This document shows, in pieces, positions 24,520 through 32,296 of a stretch of DNA of 42,037 nt (positions within the stretch are counted from its first letter, which is position 1; every line of letters begins with the position of its first letter). The notes under the pieces were generated by a model. It did no database searches, had not been told where the DNA came from, and was given only the letters and a program-made list of their open reading frames with translations. This stretch comes from Streptomyces sp. BR123 (GTDB taxonomy: Bacteria; Actinomycetota; Actinomycetes; Streptomycetales; Streptomycetaceae), in contig NZ_JACBGN010000031.1 of the NCBI RefSeq assembly GCF_013401435.1, positions 1-42,037 of the forward strand. The letters are read 5' to 3'. The position numbers were made by a program, and so were the translations under genes.

Positions 24520-25396
24520 GACCTCCACCCGGATCCACAACATCGGCTACCGGTCCTACGAAGGCGCCCGGCTCGGCCGCTCCTACGCGCGCACCTCGCT
24601 GTACTCGCAGTCCCTGCGCGGCGCGTACGGACTCGGCCGCTCGGCCAAGTCCAAGGTCCTCCCGATGATCCTCTTCGCGGTGATGTGCGTCCCTGCGCTG
24701 ATCATCGTCGCCATCGCCATCGCGGTGCCCGGCTCGACCGACCTGCCGATCAAGTACACGACGTACGCCCTGACCACCCAGATGGTCATCGGCCTCTACC
24801 TCGCCTCGCAGGCACCGCAGTCGGTCTCCCGGGACCTGCGGTTCAAAACCGTGCCGCTGTACTTCTCGCGGCCGATCGAGCGGGTCGACTACGTCCTCGC
24901 CAAGTACGCTGCGATGGCCTCGGCCCTGTTCATCCTCACCGCCACACCGCTGCTGATCATGTGGATCGGCTCGCTGCTGGCCAAATTCGACTTCGCGGAC
25001 CAGACCAAGGGGTTCGCGCAGGGGCTGGTCTCCGTGCTGCTGCTCTCGGTTCTGTTCGCCGGCCTCGGCCTGGTCGTGGCCGCGCTCACCCCGCGCCGCG
25101 GGTTCGGCGTCGCCGGCATCATCGCCCTGCTGCTGATCCCCTACGGCGCGGTCACCGCGGTGCAGGGCGTCGCCTACAGCGCGGGGCAGACAGCCCCGAT
25201 CGAGTGGATGGGCCTGTTCTCCCCGATCACCCTGATCGACGGCATGCAGACGGCGTTCCTCGGCGCCACCTCCGCCTTCCCCGGCGGCGAGGGCCCCTCG
25301 GCCGGCGTCGGCTTCGCCTACCTGCTCGTCATCCTCGCCCTCATCGTCGGCTCGTACGCCGCCCTGATGGCGCGCTACCGGAAGGCCGGGCTGTGA
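24476..25396 (+). CDS. ABC-2 type transporter permease
   Basis: A 306-aa membrane protein with about six hydrophobic helices (e.g. VLPMILFAVMCVPALIIVAIAIAVPG, ASALFILTATPLLIMWIGSLLA). An N-terminal soluble stretch reads STRIHNIGYRSYEGARLGRSYA. The GTG at 24476 is preceded by GGAGG at 6 nt and gives a 44-bp overlap with the ATPase gene; ATG 24509 is the alternative but is poorly placed from AAGGGA. It is the membrane partner of the preceding ATPase. Confidence 0.87.
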   Translation: MTTTSGRDPVPMAPETSTRIHNIGYRSYEGARLGRSYARTSLYSQSLRGAYGLGRSAKSKVLPMILFAVMCVPALIIVAIAIAVPGSTDLPIKYTTYALTTQMVIGLYLASQAPQSVSRDLRFKTVPLYFSRPIERVDYVLAKYAAMASALFILTATPLLIMWIGSLLAKFDFADQTKGFAQGLVSVLLLSVLFAGLGLVVAALTPRRGFGVAGIIALLLIPYGAVTAVQGVAYSAGQTAPIEWMGLFSPITLIDGMQTAFLGATSAFPGGEGPSAGVGFAYLLVILALIVGSYAALMARYRKAGL

Positions 25397-26304
25397 CCAC
25401 CATCGACATCGACCACACCTCCCGCTGGTTCGGGAACGTCGTCGCCGTCAACGACGTGACCATGCGCATCGGTCCCGGCGTCACCGGATTGCTCGGGCCC
25501 AACGGCGCCGGCAAGTCCACCCTCATCAACATGATGGGCGGCTTCCTGGCCCCCTCCACGGGCGCCGTCACCCTCGACGGCGCCGCCATCTGGGGCAACG
25601 AGCAGGCCTACCGGCAGATCGGCGTCGTGCCTGAGCGCGAGGCCATGTACGACTTCCTCACCGGCAGGGAATTCGTCGTCGCCAACGCCGAACTCCACGG
25701 CCTCGACGACGCCGCCGCGCAGCGAGCCCTTGCGACCGTCGAGATGGAGTACGCCCAGGACCGCAAGATCGCGACCTACTCCAAGGGCATGCGCCAGCGC
25801 GTGAAGATGGCCTCCGCGCTCGTCCACGACCCGTCGGTGCTCCTCCTCGACGAGCCGTTCAACGGCATGGACCCGCGCCAGCGCATGCAGCTCATGGACC
25901 TGCTGCGGCGCATGGGTGAGGAGGGACGAACCGTCCTGTTCTCCTCCCACATCCTGGAGGAGGTCGAGCAGCTCGCCTCCCACATCGAGGTGGTCGTCGC
26001 CGGGCGGCACGCAGCCTCCGGCGACTTCCGCAAGATCCGCCGCCTGATGACGGACCGCCCGCACCGTTACCTGGTCCGCTCCTCCGACGACCGGGCCCTC
26101 GCCGCCACCCTGATCGCCGACCCGTCCACGGCCGGGATCGAGGTCGACGTCAAGGAGGGTGCCCTGCACATCCAGGCGGTCGACTTCGGGCGCTTCACCG
26201 AGCTGCTGCCGCAGGTCGCCCGTGCCCACGGCATCCGGCTGTTCACGGTCTCGCCCTCCGACGAGTCCCTCGAGTCGGTTTTCTCTTACCTCGTCGCGGC
26301 CTGA
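25393..26304 (+). CDS. ABC transporter ATP-binding protein
   Basis: The second ATPase of the operon, 303 aa. Walker A is GPNGAGKSTLINMMGG, the signature is YSKGMRQRVKMASAL, Walker B is VLLLDEPFNGMDP, and the H-loop is SSHILEEVE. GTG 25393 overlaps the previous stop by 4 bp (GTGA), so translation is coupled. It resembles the first ATPase in layout, as from an old duplication of an ATPase/permease pair, but is clearly diverged. Confidence 0.93.
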   Translation: MTTIDIDHTSRWFGNVVAVNDVTMRIGPGVTGLLGPNGAGKSTLINMMGGFLAPSTGAVTLDGAAIWGNEQAYRQIGVVPEREAMYDFLTGREFVVANAELHGLDDAAAQRALATVEMEYAQDRKIATYSKGMRQRVKMASALVHDPSVLLLDEPFNGMDPRQRMQLMDLLRRMGEEGRTVLFSSHILEEVEQLASHIEVVVAGRHAASGDFRKIRRLMTDRPHRYLVRSSDDRALAATLIADPSTAGIEVDVKEGALHIQAVDFGRFTELLPQVARAHGIRLFTVSPSDESLESVFSYLVAA

Positions 26305-26318
26305 AGGAGCTGGCACCC

Positions 26319-27038
26319 ATGTACAACCCCACCGTGGCCCGGCTCACCTACCGCGCCCTGCTCGGCCGCCGCCGCGCGCTGATCCTCTTCGCTCTGCCGG
26401 CCATGCTGGTCGTCATCTCCGCTGCCGTCCGCGTCTTCACGGGCCTGGACGACAAGATCGCCGCCGACTTGCTGGGCGGCTTCGCGCTCGCAACGATGGT
26501 CCCGCTGATCGGCGTCATCGCCGGCACCGGCGCCATCGGGCCGGAGATCGACGACGGCTCGATCGTCTACCTGCTCTCCAAGCCGGTGAAGCGGCCGACG
26601 ATCATCATGACCAAGCTGATCGTCGCGATCGCCGTCACGATGGCCTTCTCCGCCATCCCGATCCTGATCGCCGGCTTCATCCTCAACAACAACGGTCAGC
26701 AGATCGCCGTCGCCTACACCGTCGCCGCGCTGGTCGCCTCCATCGCCTACAGCGCCCTGTTCCTGCTGCTCGGCACGGTCAGCCGGCACGCGGTGGTCTT
26801 CGGCCTCGTCTACGCCCTGATCTGGGAGTCTCTCTTCGGCAGCCTGGTCTCCGGCGCCAAGACCCTCAGCGTCCAGCAGTGGGCCCTGGCCCTGGCCGAG
26901 AAGGTCGCCGGCGAGGGCTACGTCGACGCCACCGTCGCCCTGCCCACCGCGGTCATCCTCCTGACGGTGGTCACCGTCGGCGCCACCCTGTACGCAGGAC
27001 AGAAGCTGCGCCGCCTCACCCTTGCAGGCGAGGAGTAG
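26319..27038 (+). CDS. ABC-2 type transporter permease
   Basis: A 239-aa integral membrane protein of the ABC-2 class. Hydrophobic helices start after the basic N terminus ARLTYRALLGRRRA, and MVPLIGVIAGTGAIGPEIDDGSIVYLLSKPVKR has the family's conserved helix-2 region. ATG follows AAGGAGCTGGCACCC, a good ribosome site. It is the last gene of the four-gene operon and is followed by a terminator. Confidence 0.92.
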   Translation: MYNPTVARLTYRALLGRRRALILFALPAMLVVISAAVRVFTGLDDKIAADLLGGFALATMVPLIGVIAGTGAIGPEIDDGSIVYLLSKPVKRPTIIMTKLIVAIAVTMAFSAIPILIAGFILNNNGQQIAVAYTVAALVASIAYSALFLLLGTVSRHAVVFGLVYALIWESLFGSLVSGAKTLSVQQWALALAEKVAGEGYVDATVALPTAVILLTVVTVGATLYAGQKLRRLTLAGEE

Positions 27039-27089
27039 GACGACCACGGTTTCAGCCAGGCGTCGGCCCGGGACGCCCCCGGAACCCCT

Positions 27090-27123
27090 GTGCCCCGCCC
27101 GGCCCACCGGCCAGGCGGGGCAC
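27090..27123 (+). terminator. Terminator of the ABC operon
   Basis: GTGCCCCGCC (27090-27099) pairs perfectly with GGCGGGGCAC (27114-27123) around a 14-nt loop that can fold further (GGCC/GGCC), 51 bp past the last permease stop. There is no T tract, as usual in this genus. Confidence 0.75.
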
Positions 27124-27185
27124 CGTCGTGCTCCCGTGGAGCGCCGGCCCGGAACCCGAAGCCTCCGCCCTGCTGCTCTCCTGAC

Positions 27186-27205
27186 CATGTTTCACGTGAA
27201 ACATG
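27186..27205. promoter_or_regulatory. parS site
   Basis: The core GTTTCACGTGAAAC (27189-27202) sits within a 20-bp perfect palindrome, CATGTTTCACGTGAAACATG, in the 372-bp convergent gap between the ABC operon and the HAD gene. The rest of the gap holds two terminators and no gene that I can support. Confidence 0.92.
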
Positions 27206-27318
27206 ACGAGGGCGCCCCCGGGTCCGGGCCGGATCCGGCCGTCGGGGTGTGCGGCGCCGAAAATCACTGGTAAGGGGCTTACGCCCGGGGCAGAGTGGGC
27301 GGTGCGGGGAGAACAAAA

Positions 27319-27370
27319 GGTCCGGGACAGCCACTTCGAGCGCGCCGTTCGGCGCGGGCTGTCCCGGACC
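27319..27370 (-). terminator. Strong branched terminator of the serS-HAD operon
   Basis: GGTCCGGGACAGCC (27319-27332) pairs over 14 bp with GGCTGTCCCGGACC (27357-27370). Inside, CGCGCC/GGCGCG forms a second stem with a 4-nt loop. On the minus strand the stem is followed by TTTTGTTC, a U-rich tail rare in this GC-rich genome. It lies 40 bp past the HAD stop and reads as a true intrinsic terminator for the minus-strand operon. Confidence 0.88.
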
Positions 27371-27410
27371 CTCACATCTGCGCGGCGCGCCGTCCGCGCG
27401 TGGCGGCGCC

Positions 27411-28223
27411 TTACGCGGCGCCCAGCAGGCGCTCCAGTACGACGGCGATGCCGTCTTCCTCGTTGGAGGTCGTGACCTCCCCGGCCACCGCCTTGAGCTC
27501 CGGATGGGCGTTGGCCATTGCCACACCGTGTGCCGCCCAGCGGAACATCGGGATGTCATTGGGCATGTCGCCGAAGGCGATCGTCTCGGTGGCCTTCACC
27601 CGCAGCCGGCGCGCGGCCAGGGAGAGCCCGGTGGCCTTGGTCAGGCCGAGCGGCAGGATCTCCACTATCCCCGGACCTGACATGACGATGTCGACCAGCG
27701 TGCCGACGGTCTGCCGTGCCGCCGTGGCCAGGGCGTCGTCGTCGAGCTCCGGGTGCTGGATGTACAGCTTGTTCAGCGGAGCCGACCACATCGTGGCGGT
27801 GTCGTCCAGGTACACAGCGGGCAGATTCCCCTGCTCCCGGTAGCCGGGGCCGATCAGCACGTCGCCGTCCACCCCGTCACGGCTGGCGGCCAGCGCGAGC
27901 GGACCCACCTCGGCCTCCAGCTTCGACAGGGCCAGACCGGCCAGCTGCCGGTCCAGCGTGACCGAGGTCAGCAGGCGGTGTGCTCCTGCGTCGTAGACCT
28001 GTGATCCCTGGCCGCAGACCGCTATCCCCCGGTAGCCGAGGTCGTCCAGCACACGCCGGGTCCAGGGCACGCCCCGGCCGGTGACGATGATGTGGACGGC
28101 GCCCGCCGCGGTGGCCGCGGTGAGCGCTTCCCGGGTGCGTTCGGAGATGGTGTGGTCGCCGCGCAGGAGCGTGCCGTCGAGGTCGGTCGCGACGAGCTTG
28201 TACGGGAACGGGACCGGGCTCAC
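27411..28223 (-). CDS. HAD-family (Cof-type) phosphatase
   Basis: A 270-aa class IIB HAD hydrolase. Motif I is [15 protein letters not shown], motif II lies in [10 protein letters not shown], the motif III lysine is in LTKATGLSL, and motif IV is [17 protein letters not shown] at 28223 overlaps the serS stop by 4 bp (GTGA), so it is coupled to serS; the open frame extending further upstream only shadows serS. It is paralogous to the HAD gene at 11391-12281. The serS-HAD linkage is common in Streptomyces, but the substrate is unknown. Confidence 0.9.
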   Translation of the reverse strand: MSPVPFPYKLVATDLDGTLLRGDHTISERTREALTAATAAGAVHIIVTGRGVPWTRRVLDDLGYRGIAVCGQGSQVYDAGAHRLLTSVTLDRQLAGLALSKLEAEVGPLALAASRDGVDGDVLIGPGYREQGNLPAVYLDDTATMWSAPLNKLYIQHPELDDDALATAARQTVGTLVDIVMSGPGIVEILPLGLTKATGLSLAARRLRVKATETIAFGDMPNDIPMFRWAAHGVAMANAHPELKAVAGEVTTSNEEDGIAVVLERLLGAA

Positions 28224-29497
28224 TTGGCGACCGGTTCCAGGACCTCGCGGCCGCCCAGGTAGGGACGGAGCACAGCGGGGACCCGGACCGAGCCGTCGGG
28301 CTGCTGGTGGTTCTCGAGGATCGCGACGATCGTGCGCGGAACGGCGCACAGCGTGCCGTTCAGCGTCGCGAGCGGCTGGGTCTTCTTGCCGTCGCGGACG
28401 CGGATCGACAGGCGGCGGGCCTGGAAGCCGTCGCAGTTCGAGGCCGAGGTCAGCTCGCGGTACTTGCCCTGCGTCGGAATCCACGCCTCGCAGTCGAACT
28501 TGCGCGAGGCGGAGGCGCCGAGGTCACCGGTGGCGACGTCGATCACCTGGAACGGCAGCTCCAAGCTGGTCAGCCACTGCTTCTCCCACGCAAGGAGACG
28601 GGCGTGCTCGGCCTCGGCGTCCTCCGGCGCGACGTACGAGAACATCTCGACCTTGTCGAACTGGTGGACGCGGAAGATGCCGCGGGTGTCCTTGCCGTAG
28701 GTGCCGGCCTCGCGGCGGAAGCACGGGGAGAAGCCGGCATACCGCAGCGGCAGCTTCTCGGCCTCGATGATCTCGTCCATGTGGTACGCGGCGAGCGGGA
28801 CCTCGGAGGTGCCGACCAGGTAGTAGTCGTCCTTCTCCAGGTGGTACACGTTCTCTGCGGCCTGGCCGAGGAAGCCGGTGCCCTCCATGGCCCGGGGGCG
28901 CACCAGCGCCGGGGTGAGCATCGGGGTGAACCCGGCCTCGGTGGCCTGCGCGATCGCCGCGTTGACCAGAGCCAGCTCCAGCAGGGCGCCGACGCCGGTG
29001 AGGTAGTAGAAGCGCGAGCCGGACACCTTGGCGCCGCGCTCGACGTCGATGGCGCCCAGCGCCTCGCCCAGCTCCAGGTGGTCCTTGGGCTCGAAGCCCT
29101 CGGCGGCGAAGTCGCGGATCGTGCCGTGCGTCTCGAGGACGGTGAAGTCCTCCTCGCCGCCGACCGGGACGTCCGGGTGGACGACGTTGCCGAGCTTGAG
29201 GAGGAGGGTCCGGGCGGCCTCATCGGCCTCGTTCTGCTCGGCCTCGGCCGCCTTGACGTCGGCCTTGAGCTGCTCGGCCTTCTTCAGCAGCTCCGCGCGC
29301 TCCTCCGGGGAGGCCTTGGGGATGAGTTTGCCGAGCGACTTCTGCTCATTGCGCAGTTCGTCGAAGCGCATCCCGGAGGACCTGCGGCGCTCGTCGGCGG
29401 AGATTACGGCGTCGACGAGTTCGACGTCCTCTCCACGGGCGCGCTGCGAGGCGCGGACACGGTCAGGGTCTTCACGGAGCAGCCGAAGGTCAATCAC
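28220..29497 (-). CDS. serS: Seryl-tRNA synthetase
   Basis: A class II aminoacyl-tRNA synthetase charging tRNA-Ser, 425 aa, a normal length. The N-terminal long coiled-coil tRNA-binding arm ([22 protein letters not shown], helices rich in Lys/Glu to about residue 110) is followed by the catalytic core with motif 2 [22 protein letters not shown] and motif 3 [16 protein letters not shown] 29497 is the only sensible start, as the arm begins there. GGAGGG directly abuts the GTG, which is unusually close and may mean a short or absent leader. Upstream is the DnaA-box region, and no T-box leader is visible. Confidence 0.97.
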   Translation of the reverse strand: MIDLRLLREDPDRVRASQRARGEDVELVDAVISADERRRSSGMRFDELRNEQKSLGKLIPKASPEERAELLKKAEQLKADVKAAEAEQNEADEAARTLLLKLGNVVHPDVPVGGEEDFTVLETHGTIRDFAAEGFEPKDHLELGEALGAIDVERGAKVSGSRFYYLTGVGALLELALVNAAIAQATEAGFTPMLTPALVRPRAMEGTGFLGQAAENVYHLEKDDYYLVGTSEVPLAAYHMDEIIEAEKLPLRYAGFSPCFRREAGTYGKDTRGIFRVHQFDKVEMFSYVAPEDAEAEHARLLAWEKQWLTSLELPFQVIDVATGDLGASASRKFDCEAWIPTQGKYRELTSASNCDGFQARRLSIRVRDGKKTQPLATLNGTLCAVPRTIVAILENHQQPDGSVRVPAVLRPYLGGREVLEPVAK

Positions 29498-29699
29498 CCC
29501 TCCAGGCTACCGGTCTGGGCTTCCCGGACTCACACCGATATCACGCTGCGTGTCCCTATGTCCTAATTGCCGCGAATGGCAAACTGTCCTCGGCCGACCG
29601 GAAGCCACCGCTCTCCGTCGGTCGAGGAAGAGCTGCCCATTCCCGGGGGCTGGGGCCGTCCCCTATGCGGACGCAGGTGGGCCGTCGGCTGCACTCCTC

Positions 29700-30006
29700 T
29701 TGTCCACAGGAATTGCCCGGCTCACAGAGTTGTCCACAGGCTGTGTGCCGCATCTGTGGACACAGAATCAGATCAATCCCGTCCACTGTGTGGTCATGGC
29801 GATTCAAGGTTCAAACCACCCTCACACACTCATTCGGGTGGGAATGGCTCGCTCCAAAGAGTTGGTCGGGGATGCGCGGGTGACGCCGTTCACCCCCCGC
29901 TCTCCCGCGCGAAACCTGAGCCGCCGACCGGCATGCCGCCTTGCGGCCCAGACTGTCGACTAGTCCACAGGCCTTCTTCTCGCCCTGTGGATAACTCTGT
30001 GGACAG
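29700..30006. promoter_or_regulatory. DnaA-box cluster (six boxes) between pheA and serS
   Basis: TTGTCCACA occurs at 29700-29708 and 29730-29738, and TAGTCCACA at 29961-29969, all on the plus strand. On the minus strand are GTGTCCACA (29763-29755), TTATCCACA (29994-29986, the classical E. coli box) and CTGTCCACA (30006-29998). Two are perfect Streptomyces consensus boxes. They form two groups of three about 230 bp apart in a 532-bp gap with no gene that I can support. S. coelicolor has a high-affinity DnaA cluster called D78 near oriC that restrains initiation; this locus is a strong candidate equivalent. The gap must also hold the serS promoter. Confidence 0.85.
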
Positions 30007-30029
30007 TGCACGGCGTGGGACGCAGCCTC

Positions 30030-30965
30030 CTAGGGCCGGCCGTCGAGGCAGCGGGCCAGCCAATCGGAAGCGTCCGTGAAGTCGTCGTCCGACGTCCCTG
30101 CTCGCGGAGCGCGCACGGCACCACGGGTGACCCCGGCACGGGGATAGGAGCCGAGGAACCGCACCTGCGGACAGGTCCGCTTGAGACCCATCAGCGCCTC
30201 GCTCACCCGCCGGTCGGAGACGTGGCCTTCGGCGTCGACCGCGAAGCAGTAGTTGCCGATGCCCTCACCGGTCGGCCGCGACTGGATCAGCATCAGGTTG
30301 ACCCCGCGCACGGCGAACTCCTGGAGCAGCTCCAGCAGCGCGCCGGGGTGGTCGTCCCCCAGCCACAGCACGACCGAGGTCTTGTCGGCACCGGTCGGTG
30401 CAGCGGGTCGGGCCGGCCGGCCGACCAGCACGAATCGCGTCTCGGCGTTCTGCGCGTCGTGGATCTCGGTGACCAGCGGGACGAGCCCGTAGGTGGCGGC
30501 CGCGAACTCGCCCGCGAACGCCGCGTCGAAGCGGCCCTCCTGGACCAGCCGGGCCCCGTCGGCGTTCGACGCGGCCGACTCCCACGCCGCGTCGGGCAGG
30601 TTCGCCCGCAGCCAGTTGCGCACCTGCGGCTGGGCAACTGGGTGTCCGGTCACGGTCTTGATGTCCGACAGCCCGGTTCCGGGCCGCACGAGCAGGGCGA
30701 AGGTGATCGGCAGCAGCACCTCGCGGTAGATCATCAGAGGCTCGCCGGAGGCCAGCTCGTCCAGGGTGGCCGTGACACCGCCCTCCACCGAGTTCTCGAT
30801 CGGCACCAGCGCCGCAGCCGCCTCCCCGTTGCGCACGGCGTCGAGGGCGGCCGGCACCGACACCATGGGGACGAGCTCCCGGGTCGCGGCTTCCGGCAGT
30901 GTGCGAAGGGCGGCCTCGGTGAAGGTGCCCTCGGGACCGAGATAGGTGAAGCGGGTGGCCGACAT
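30030..30965 (-). CDS. pheA: Prephenate dehydratase
   Basis: A monofunctional 311-aa PheA. It decarboxylates and dehydrates prephenate to phenylpyruvate in phenylalanine biosynthesis. The catalytic domain starts TRFTYLGPEGTFTEAAL and contains VPIENSVEGGV and the active-site TRF motif (AETRFVLVGR). A C-terminal ACT domain for feedback control shows HPGALLELLQEF and, in place of the usual ESRP, QSRPTGEG. There is no chorismate-mutase domain. ATG 30965 lies 42 bp downstream of the DyP gene, so some read-through from the copper cluster is possible. A tail of about 25 residues follows the ACT domain. Confidence 0.96.
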   Translation of the reverse strand: MSATRFTYLGPEGTFTEAALRTLPEAATRELVPMVSVPAALDAVRNGEAAAALVPIENSVEGGVTATLDELASGEPLMIYREVLLPITFALLVRPGTGLSDIKTVTGHPVAQPQVRNWLRANLPDAAWESAASNADGARLVQEGRFDAAFAGEFAAATYGLVPLVTEIHDAQNAETRFVLVGRPARPAAPTGADKTSVVLWLGDDHPGALLELLQEFAVRGVNLMLIQSRPTGEGIGNYCFAVDAEGHVSDRRVSEALMGLKRTCPQVRFLGSYPRAGVTRGAVRAPRAGTSDDDFTDASDWLARCLDGRP

Positions 30966-31007
30966 GCGATCAGCCTAATGCCGGGCACCCGCCGCGAGGG
31001 GCGGTGT

Positions 31008-32291
31008 TCACCCTTCGAGCAGGCGCTGCCCCACGTACTCCCCGTCGCGCGGCCCGGGCGGCACGGCGTACAGACCACTCGACTCGTGCCGGATGAATTC
31101 CGACAGGGCGTCCCCGCGGTCCAGCTTGCGCTGCACGGGCACGAAGCCGCGCAGCGGATCGGCCTGCCAGCAGATGAACAGCAGCCCGGCGTCGGGGGCG
31201 CCGTCGGCGGAGATCCCGTCGTGGAACGAGAAGGGGCGCCGCAGCATCGCCGCCCCGCCGTTCTGCTCGGGGGCGGAGATCCGGGAGTGGGCGTTGGCGG
31301 GGATGAGGGGCTTGCCGTCCGGGCCGAGTTTGTCGAGCTCCATCCGGCTGGTCTCCGTGCCGCCCGTGAGCGGTGCGCCCGTCGCCTTGGTCCGGCCTAT
31401 GACCTGCTCCTGCTGGGCGAGGGACCGCTTGTCCCACTCGTCCAGCAGCATCCGGATGCGCCGGACGACCGCATACGAGCCCCCGCCCATCCACGCGTGC
31501 TCGGCAGGCCCGGGTCCGGCGACGGGCACGAAGATGCGCTTGTCGAAGTCGGGCTGCGCCGGCTTCGGATTGTTGGTGCCGTCCACCTGGCCCATCAGAT
31601 TACGGGCGGTCATCGGGGTGGCGGTGGCGCCGGGTGACCGGTTGAAGCCGTTCATCTGCCAGCGGATGCGGGCGGCGTCCCCGGCGTCCTTCTGGAGGGA
31701 GCGCAGTGCGTGGAAGGCGACGAGGCCGTCGTCGGCGCCGATCTGCACCCACAGGTCGCCGTTGCTGCGCTGTGGGTCGAGCCGGTCGGAGGAGAACTCC
31801 GGCAGCGGGTCCAGCGCTGTGGGGCGGCGGTCGGTGAGACCGGTGCGGTCGAAGAAGGAGTGGCCGAAGCCGAAGGTCACCGTCAGGGAGGACGGACCGG
31901 AGTCGAGGGCGATGCCCGTGTCCGCCGTTGGTGCGGTCTCCCCCGCCATGAGCCGGCGAGCGGTGTCGGACCAGCGGCGCAGCAGGGCCGCGGCCTCCTT
32001 GCGGCCGGCGCCAGGGGTCAGGTCGAAGGCGAGCACATGGCCCTTGGCCTGGAGCGGTGTCGTGATGCCTGCCTGGTGGTCGGCGTGGAACGCGACCCGG
32101 GTGGCACCCACTGAAGACAGCCGGGCGCCTCCGCCCGCCGCGCCCGCCGCCCCGGACGGCCCGTCGGCCAGGGCGGACTGCACGAGGGCGCCGCCGGCCC
32201 CACCGAGGGCGAGCCCGGTGGCGCCCGCGGCACCGACGGTGCCCAGCAGCCGGCGGCGGGAGATTGCGATGTCGGTGTTGCTCTCGGTCAC
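31008..32291 (-). CDS. dtpA: Tat-exported DyP-type haem peroxidase (DtpA/EfeB type)
   Basis: A 427-aa dye-decolorising peroxidase. The N terminus has a twin-arginine signal (ISRRRLLGTVGAAGATGLALGG), so it is exported folded with haem. The family motif GxxDG is present as GQVDG with distal Asp237; the proximal haem ligand is predicted as His335 in NAHSRISAP, with the Arg-containing LRRPFSFHDG shortly after. In S. lividans the homologue DtpA is made with Sco and an extracytoplasmic Cu chaperone and is needed for maturation of the copper oxidase GlxA; the same neighbours are present here. No EfeU/EfeO iron-uptake genes are nearby, which argues for the DtpA role. GTG 32291 begins 5 bp after the CopCD stop. 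Confidence 0.93.
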   Translation of the reverse strand: MTESNTDIAISRRRLLGTVGAAGATGLALGGAGGALVQSALADGPSGAAGAAGGGARLSSVGATRVAFHADHQAGITTPLQAKGHVLAFDLTPGAGRKEAAALLRRWSDTARRLMAGETAPTADTGIALDSGPSSLTVTFGFGHSFFDRTGLTDRRPTALDPLPEFSSDRLDPQRSNGDLWVQIGADDGLVAFHALRSLQKDAGDAARIRWQMNGFNRSPGATATPMTARNLMGQVDGTNNPKPAQPDFDKRIFVPVAGPGPAEHAWMGGGSYAVVRRIRMLLDEWDKRSLAQQEQVIGRTKATGAPLTGGTETSRMELDKLGPDGKPLIPANAHSRISAPEQNGGAAMLRRPFSFHDGISADGAPDAGLLFICWQADPLRGFVPVQRKLDRGDALSEFIRHESSGLYAVPPGPRDGEYVGQRLLEG

Positions 32292-32296
32292 GCTGG

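Noticed and set aside
29567..30000. Several small open frames in the serS-pheA gap
   Set aside because: Their translations run through DnaA boxes and repeated Cys/His/Pro codons with no ribosome sites or known families; the gap is better explained as regulatory DNA.
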